From contig JAZNKN010000003.1 in NCBI GenBank assembly GCA_045578625.1, positions 1-9,079 on the forward strand: a stretch of 9,079 nt of DNA, read 5' to 3'. The notes under the pieces are model-generated. The model saw nothing but the letters and a program-made list of their open reading frames with translations, ran no database searches and was not told the origin of the DNA. Shown here piece by piece: positions 5,704 to 9,079 of the stretch. This DNA is from RGIG3009 sp045578625. Lineage in GTDB: Bacteria > Bacillota > Clostridia > Oscillospirales > Acutalibacteraceae. The first letter of the stretch is position 1. The number at the start of each line of letters is the position of its first letter. The position numbers and the translations under genes were made by a program.

Positions 5704-5743
5704 AAAAAATCGCCCCCGAAACGGCTATACCGCTTCGGGGGTG
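5704..5743 (-). terminator. Rho-independent terminator after the ireB pair
   Basis: On the minus strand CCCCCGAA-g-CGG and CCG-t-TTCGGGGG form a long stem with one mismatch and a 5-nt loop (5713-5741), followed by ATTTTTT (5710-5704). It starts about 10 nt after the stop codon of the 96-residue gene. Confidence 0.88.
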
Positions 5744-5750
5744 TTGTTAC

Positions 5751-6041
5751 TTATTCGCTGAGCGCGCGCTCCAGCCAGATACTGCCAATATCCATGGCGT
5801 TGTACAGACCGTTTTTCTCGCTCTTTTTAAGCAGGCGGTCCTTCATCCGCACCTCGGGATCGGTCAGCAGCAGCTGAACCTGGATCTTGTCGGCGATTTC
5901 CATATCACCGACGGTCTTGGTGGTAAGCACCTGCAGCACGATGACGCACTTTTCGGCCATATCGCCGTAGTACAGCACGTTGCCGCTGCGCACCAACGGC
6001 CGACCTTTGTAGGTCAGCAGGGTTTCAGTTGTTTCGGCCAT
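5751..6041 (-). CDS. Conserved-looking unknown protein downstream of ireB
   Basis: A 96-residue protein I cannot name, though it resembles unnamed proteins I recall from gut Clostridia. It has no signal peptide, membrane segment or cysteine motif (one Cys, at 32). The N-terminal half is strand-rich (YKGRPLVRSGNVLYYGDM, then CVIVLQVLTTKTVGD). The middle DKIQVQLLLTD and the end KKSEKNGLYNAMDIGSIWLERAL suggest a small alpha/beta domain ending in a helix. The start ATG is well set: AAGGAG precedes it by 7 nt, and that site overlaps the TAA of ireB, 11 nt separating the genes. It is therefore translated from the ireB transcript and ends at a terminator. A role connected with IreB or translation is only suggested by context. 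Confidence 0.85.
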   Translation of the reverse strand: MAETTETLLTYKGRPLVRSGNVLYYGDMAEKCVIVLQVLTTKTVGDMEIADKIQVQLLLTDPEVRMKDRLLKKSEKNGLYNAMDIGSIWLERALSE

Positions 6042-6052
6042 ATTGCCACTCC

Positions 6053-6298
6053 TTAATCGTTAAGATAGGTCCGCACCATCGCACGCAGCAACTCGTCCCG
6101 GTCGACCTTGCGCACCAGGCTGCGGGCGTTGTTGTGGGTGGTGATGTAGGTGGGATCCTCGGACAGGATGTAGCCCACGATCTGATTGATCGGGTTATAG
6201 CCCTTCTCCTTCAGCGCGTTGTAGACGGTGATGAGCACCTGCTTCATCTGCTGATCCTTGTCGTCGTGGATCGAAAAAGTCATGGTTTTATCCAGCAT
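6053..6298 (-). CDS. ireB: IreB-family regulatory phosphoprotein (UPF0297)
   Basis: An 81-residue cytoplasmic protein matching the IreB/YrzL family along its length: MLDKTMTF at the start, then VLITVYNALKEKGYNPINQIVGYILS (21-46), DPTYITTHNNAR (48-59) and a final helix ending RTYLND. In Enterococcus, IreB is phosphorylated near its N-terminus by the PASTA kinase IreK and dephosphorylated by IreP, and it tunes cell-wall stress and cephalosporin tolerance. Thr5 and Thr7 here occupy the equivalent position. I chose the ATG at 6298 because GGGAGG lies 7 nt before it; the longer in-frame reading from 6316 starts upstream of that site. It has its own promoter and is co-transcribed with the 96-residue gene. 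In Bacillus the family member sits after alaS and before the RuvX-like gene; here it follows pheT. Confidence 0.95.
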   Translation of the reverse strand: MLDKTMTFSIHDDKDQQMKQVLITVYNALKEKGYNPINQIVGYILSEDPTYITTHNNARSLVRKVDRDELLRAMVRTYLND

Positions 6299-6328
6299 AC
6301 GGATACCTCCCATCATTGATACAGTAAC

Positions 6329-6357
6329 AGTATACGCGATTTATCCGAAAAATGCAA
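6329..6357 (-). promoter_or_regulatory. Sigma-A promoter of ireB
   Basis: On the minus strand TTGCAT (6357-6352) is followed after 17 nt by TATACT (6334-6329). The expected start near 6322 gives a leader of about 24 nt before the ireB ATG. The -10 and the following bases (TATACTGTTACTGTAT) are 14/16 identical to those of the promoter at 5041-5069. Confidence 0.78.
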
Positions 6358-6403
6358 GGGGAAATCGAACAAATGTGTGAGTGCGGCTGCACAACAACCA
6401 TGG

Positions 6404-6420
6404 CCCCCTCTTGGAGGGGG
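6404..6420 (-). terminator. Hairpin directly after the pheT stop codon
   Basis: CCCCCTC and GAGGGGG form a 7-bp GC-rich stem with a 3-nt loop, starting right at the end of pheT. The sequence after it on the minus strand (GCCATGGTTGTTGTG) is only partly T-rich, so termination may be incomplete and some transcripts may continue into ireB. Confidence 0.5.
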
Positions 6421-8814
6421 TTACCCTCGCAGCGTACAGCCCTTTTCGGTCAGGCGCTTCATGATACGGTTCATTGCGGGATCGATCTCGGCATCCGACA
6501 GCGTGCCCTCCGCGGAGCGGAAGGTGAGGCTGTACGCCACGCTCTTCTGACCGGCGGCGATCTGCGCGCCCTGATACACGTCGAACAGCGTCACACTCTC
6601 CAGCAGCTTACCGCCGGCGGTGCGGATGGTGGCTTCGATCTCGGCGGCGGGCAGCTCCTCGGCGCACAGCAGCGCGAGGTCGCGTTCCACAGCGGGGAAG
6701 CGCGGCAGCGGCTGATACCGCAGCACACGACCCTCAGCCGCGGCGTAGATCGGCTGCAGCTTCAGCTCCGCCACGTAGGCGCGCACGCCGATGCCGTAGG
6801 CCTCGGCGGTGTCGGGATGTACCTCACCCAGCACACCGACGACCTCGCCGCCGATGCGCACCGCCGCCTGACGGCCGGGATGCAGATACGGCTCGGCGGA
6901 GCGCTCAAAGGTCGCCACCGCACCGAACGCGTGCAGCAGCGTCTCCACCGTGCCCTTCAGCGTGAAATAATCCTCGCCGTCGCCGTACAGACCGATGGAC
7001 AGCGCCGGCACTTCGTCGGGCTGCTCGGTCAGCGGCAGGGCGTGGGGGATAAACCACTTGCCCACCTCAAAGAAGCGGACCGCGGCGTTTTTGCGACTGT
7101 AATTGGTGGCCAGCACCGTCAGCATACTGGTGGTCAGCTGCGTACGCATCACGGCGTACTCCTCGCCGAGCGGGTTGAGCAGCGCCACCGCCTGGCGGCG
7201 GGCATCCTCCGTAGCCAGCGACAGCGTATCCACTGCCTTGGCACTGATGAAGGAATAGGTCGAGATCTCATACAGACCCTGCGCGGTAAGCGTCGCCTTG
7301 AGACGGTCGGCGGCGCGGCGCTCGGGCAGCTTGGTACCGCGCACGATCGTGCCGTTCATGGGTGAGCCGACGATGTGATCGTAGCCGTAGACGCGCACGA
7401 CCTCCTCCGCGAGATCCGCACGACCCTCAATGTCGTCGCGGCGGGAGGGGACGTGGCAGACGAGCTTGCCGTCCTTAAGCGAAGCGTCCAGCTCCAGACG
7501 GTTCAGAATGTCCACCATCGTGTCGGTGGGGACGTCGACACCCAGCAGGGCGTTGATGTCGGCGGGATCGACCGTCAGCTCACGCGGCGCGGGCAGTGCC
7601 TCGCAGCGATCGATGACACCGTCGATGATATCGCCGGCGTCCAGCTCGTCGATGAGCTGCAGTGCGCGGTTCATGGCGTATTCCACGCCGTGGATGTCCA
7701 CGCCCTTTTCGTAGCGGGCGGAGGACTCGGTGCGCATACCCAGCGTGCGGCCTGTGCGGCGCACGTTGTCACGGCGGAACTTGGCGCATTCAAAGAGCAG
7801 GTCGGTGGTGTCCGGCTTGATCTCGCTGTTAAGACCGCCCATAATACCCGCGAGGCAGGAGGGGGCTTCCGCGTCCGCAATGACCAGCATGTCGCTGTTC
7901 AGGGTGTGCGGCTTGCCGTCCAGCGTGACGATCTCCTCGCCGTCCTTGGCGCGGCGCACGATGATCTGCGCACCGCGGATGTCGCGCAGGTCGAACGCGT
8001 GCATCGGCTGACCGGTCTCCAGCATCACAAAGTTGGTGATGTCCACGATGTTGTTGATGGGGCGCATACCCGCACCCTTCAGGCACTCCTGCATCCACGC
8101 CGGAGACGGCGCGATGCGCAGATTCTTGACGATGCGGCCCATATAGCGCGGGCAGAGGTCGGTGTCCTCCACCGCGATAGCGATGTGGTCGTTTACGTCG
8201 CCGCCCTTGGTGGCATAGACCGGCTGCGGCAGACGCACCGGCACGCCCAGCGCCACCGCCACCTCGCGTGCGATGCCGAGCATGCTCTGGCAGTCGGGGC
8301 GGTTGGAGGTGATGCTGAAATCGATGATGACGTCGTTGAGATGCAGGATCTCACGCATATCGGTACCGGGGGCGACGTCCTCCTTCAGAATGAGGATACC
8401 GTACACCTCCGCACCGGGATAATCGGCCTCCTTGAGGCACAGCTCCTCGCCGGAGCAGAGCATACCCTCGCTGGGCAGACCGCGCAGCTTGCCGCGCTTG
8501 ATGACGGTGCCGGTCGGCAGCAGCGATTCGTGCAGTGCGGCGGGAACGAGCGCGCCCTCAAACACGTTGTCCGCGCCGGTGATGATCTGGATGGGCTCAG
8601 CCGCACCGACGTCCATCGTGCAGATCTGCAGACGGTCGGCGTCGGGGTGCTTTTCGAGCTTCAGGATGCGGGCGACGACGACGTTCTTCATGGTGGCGGA
8701 GAGATCCTCCACACCGTCGACCTCGAAGCCGCTCATGGTCATCTTATCGCACAGCTCCTCGATCGAGACGGAAATATCGACGTAGCGCTTCAGCCAATTC
8801 AGTGAAACCTTCAT
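6421..8814 (-). CDS. pheT: Phenylalanine--tRNA ligase beta subunit
   Basis: A 797-residue beta subunit of the cytoplasmic heterotetrameric phenylalanyl-tRNA synthetase, at the usual family length. Domains in order: the N-terminal MKVSLNWLKRYVDI, the EMAP-like tRNA-binding OB fold (about 40-150, with HPDADRLQICTMDVG at 56-70), the B3/B4 editing region (about 210-385, with RPINNIVDITNFVMLETGQPMHAFD), the B5 domain (about 408-480, DIEGRADLAEEVVRVYGYD), the catalytic-like core (about 490-690), and the ferredoxin-fold anticodon-binding domain (about 704-797, from RFPAVERDLALL). All look intact. I prefer the ATG at 8814, about 9 nt after GGAGG and giving the canonical MKVS start. The ATG at 8820 would sit almost on the ribosome binding site, though it would make an ATGA overlap with the pheS stop. 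It is co-transcribed with pheS. Confidence 0.97.
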   Translation of the reverse strand: MKVSLNWLKRYVDISVSIEELCDKMTMSGFEVDGVEDLSATMKNVVVARILKLEKHPDADRLQICTMDVGAAEPIQIITGADNVFEGALVPAALHESLLPTGTVIKRGKLRGLPSEGMLCSGEELCLKEADYPGAEVYGILILKEDVAPGTDMREILHLNDVIIDFSITSNRPDCQSMLGIAREVAVALGVPVRLPQPVYATKGGDVNDHIAIAVEDTDLCPRYMGRIVKNLRIAPSPAWMQECLKGAGMRPINNIVDITNFVMLETGQPMHAFDLRDIRGAQIIVRRAKDGEEIVTLDGKPHTLNSDMLVIADAEAPSCLAGIMGGLNSEIKPDTTDLLFECAKFRRDNVRRTGRTLGMRTESSARYEKGVDIHGVEYAMNRALQLIDELDAGDIIDGVIDRCEALPAPRELTVDPADINALLGVDVPTDTMVDILNRLELDASLKDGKLVCHVPSRRDDIEGRADLAEEVVRVYGYDHIVGSPMNGTIVRGTKLPERRAADRLKATLTAQGLYEISTYSFISAKAVDTLSLATEDARRQAVALLNPLGEEYAVMRTQLTTSMLTVLATNYSRKNAAVRFFEVGKWFIPHALPLTEQPDEVPALSIGLYGDGEDYFTLKGTVETLLHAFGAVATFERSAEPYLHPGRQAAVRIGGEVVGVLGEVHPDTAEAYGIGVRAYVAELKLQPIYAAAEGRVLRYQPLPRFPAVERDLALLCAEELPAAEIEATIRTAGGKLLESVTLFDVYQGAQIAAGQKSVAYSLTFRSAEGTLSDAEIDPAMNRIMKRLTEKGCTLRG

Positions 8815-8816
8815 GA

Positions 8817-9079
8817 TCATTTCCCTCCTTCTTTGAACTGTGACAGGAACCGCTGATCGTTTTCGAACAGCAGACGAATATCGCTGATCTTGTAGCGCGT
8901 GGTGGTCAGGCGATCCAGACCGATGCCGAACGCAAAGCCGGAGTAGACCTCCGGATCAATGCCGCAGCCGGCGAGCCCACGGGGGTGCACCTTACCCGCA
9001 CCGAGGATCTCGATCCAGCCGACGCCCTTACACACACGGCAGCCGGTGCCGCCGCAGGCGGAGCAGGAGACGTCGACCT
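8817..9079 (-). CDS. pheS: Phenylalanine--tRNA ligase alpha subunit, C-terminal part
   Basis: The last 87 or so codons of the alpha subunit; the rest lies beyond the right edge of the window. The visible part reads VDVSCSACGGTGCRVCKGVGW, then IEILGAGKVHPRGL, GIDPEVYSGFAFGIGLDRL and DIRLLFENDQRFLSQF. These are the catalytic-domain motif 2/3 surroundings of class II PheS. The four cysteines in CxxCGGxGCxxC form a small zinc-ribbon-like insert found in many Bacillota PheS and absent from the E. coli type. The stop TGA lies in GGGAAATGA at the pheT ribosome binding site, so the two subunits are coupled. Any T-box or attenuator for the operon would be upstream, outside the window. Confidence 0.96.
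   Translation of the reverse strand, partial: VDVSCSACGGTGCRVCKGVGWIEILGAGKVHPRGLAGCGIDPEVYSGFAFGIGLDRLTTTRYKISDIRLLFENDQRFLSQFKEGGK

Noticed and set aside
4833..5761. Several frames of 60-260 codons on both strands in the gap before the polysaccharide operon
   Set aside because: They translate hairpins, the repeat units and the operon promoter, and lack start signals. Similar spurious frames arise wherever this repeat occurs.
7375..8805. Open frame of 476 codons on the plus strand
   Set aside because: It is antisense to intact pheT, with the same biased composition and no start signal.
8817..9079. Four-cysteine insert in PheS as a novelty
   Set aside because: This CxxCGGxGCxxC segment is a known feature of many Bacillota PheS proteins.

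Overview
This window looks like the chromosome of a low-redundancy Bacillota species, most likely a gut Clostridia/Oscillospiraceae-type bacterium. The grounds are strong AGGAGG-type ribosome binding sites, an IreB-family phosphoprotein (a Bacillota family), a PheS with the four-cysteine CxxCGGxGCxxC segment, a Gram-positive CpsC/CpsD-type split tyrosine-kinase pair, and GC-rich house-keeping genes. No 16S, tRNA or other taxonomic marker is present, so the assignment stops at class level.

Layout. 1-347: noncoding, with two copies of a palindromic repeat plus a related inverted hairpin. 348-1432 (+ strand): a small r1t-type phage holin, then an AT-richer gene pair. The first of the pair carries a phage-head-like HPxCxC motif and a C-terminal DUF6883-like domain. 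The second is a DUF4926-like small protein starting 1 nt after it. A strong bidirectional terminator (1454-1494) separates these from a convergent minus-strand operon, read 4990 to 1503: a Wzz/CpsC-type membrane adaptor, a CpsD-type BY-kinase and a membrane-bound nucleotide-sugar 4,6-dehydratase. This operon has a near-ideal sigma-A promoter at 5041-5069. 5070-5710: about 640 bp without a gene, holding another full copy of the palindromic repeat, a 39-nt exact duplicate of its right end, and three strong hairpins. 5751-9079 (minus strand): pheS (partial, running off the window), pheT, then ireB with its own promoter and a conserved-looking unknown 96-residue protein ending at a clear terminator.

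How the genes work together. The CpsC-like and CpsD-like proteins together form the split form of a bacterial tyrosine kinase that controls export and chain length of surface polysaccharide. The dehydratase makes the 4-keto-6-deoxy sugar precursor. No glycosyltransferase, flippase or polymerase is present, so this trio must act on a locus elsewhere. PheS and PheT form phenylalanyl-tRNA synthetase. IreB is the substrate of the PASTA-kinase pathway for cell-envelope stress.

The least understood material is the holin plus two-gene cargo at 348-1432 and the structured repeat island at 5070-5700. I saw no CRISPR array, tRNA, rRNA, transposase or integrase.
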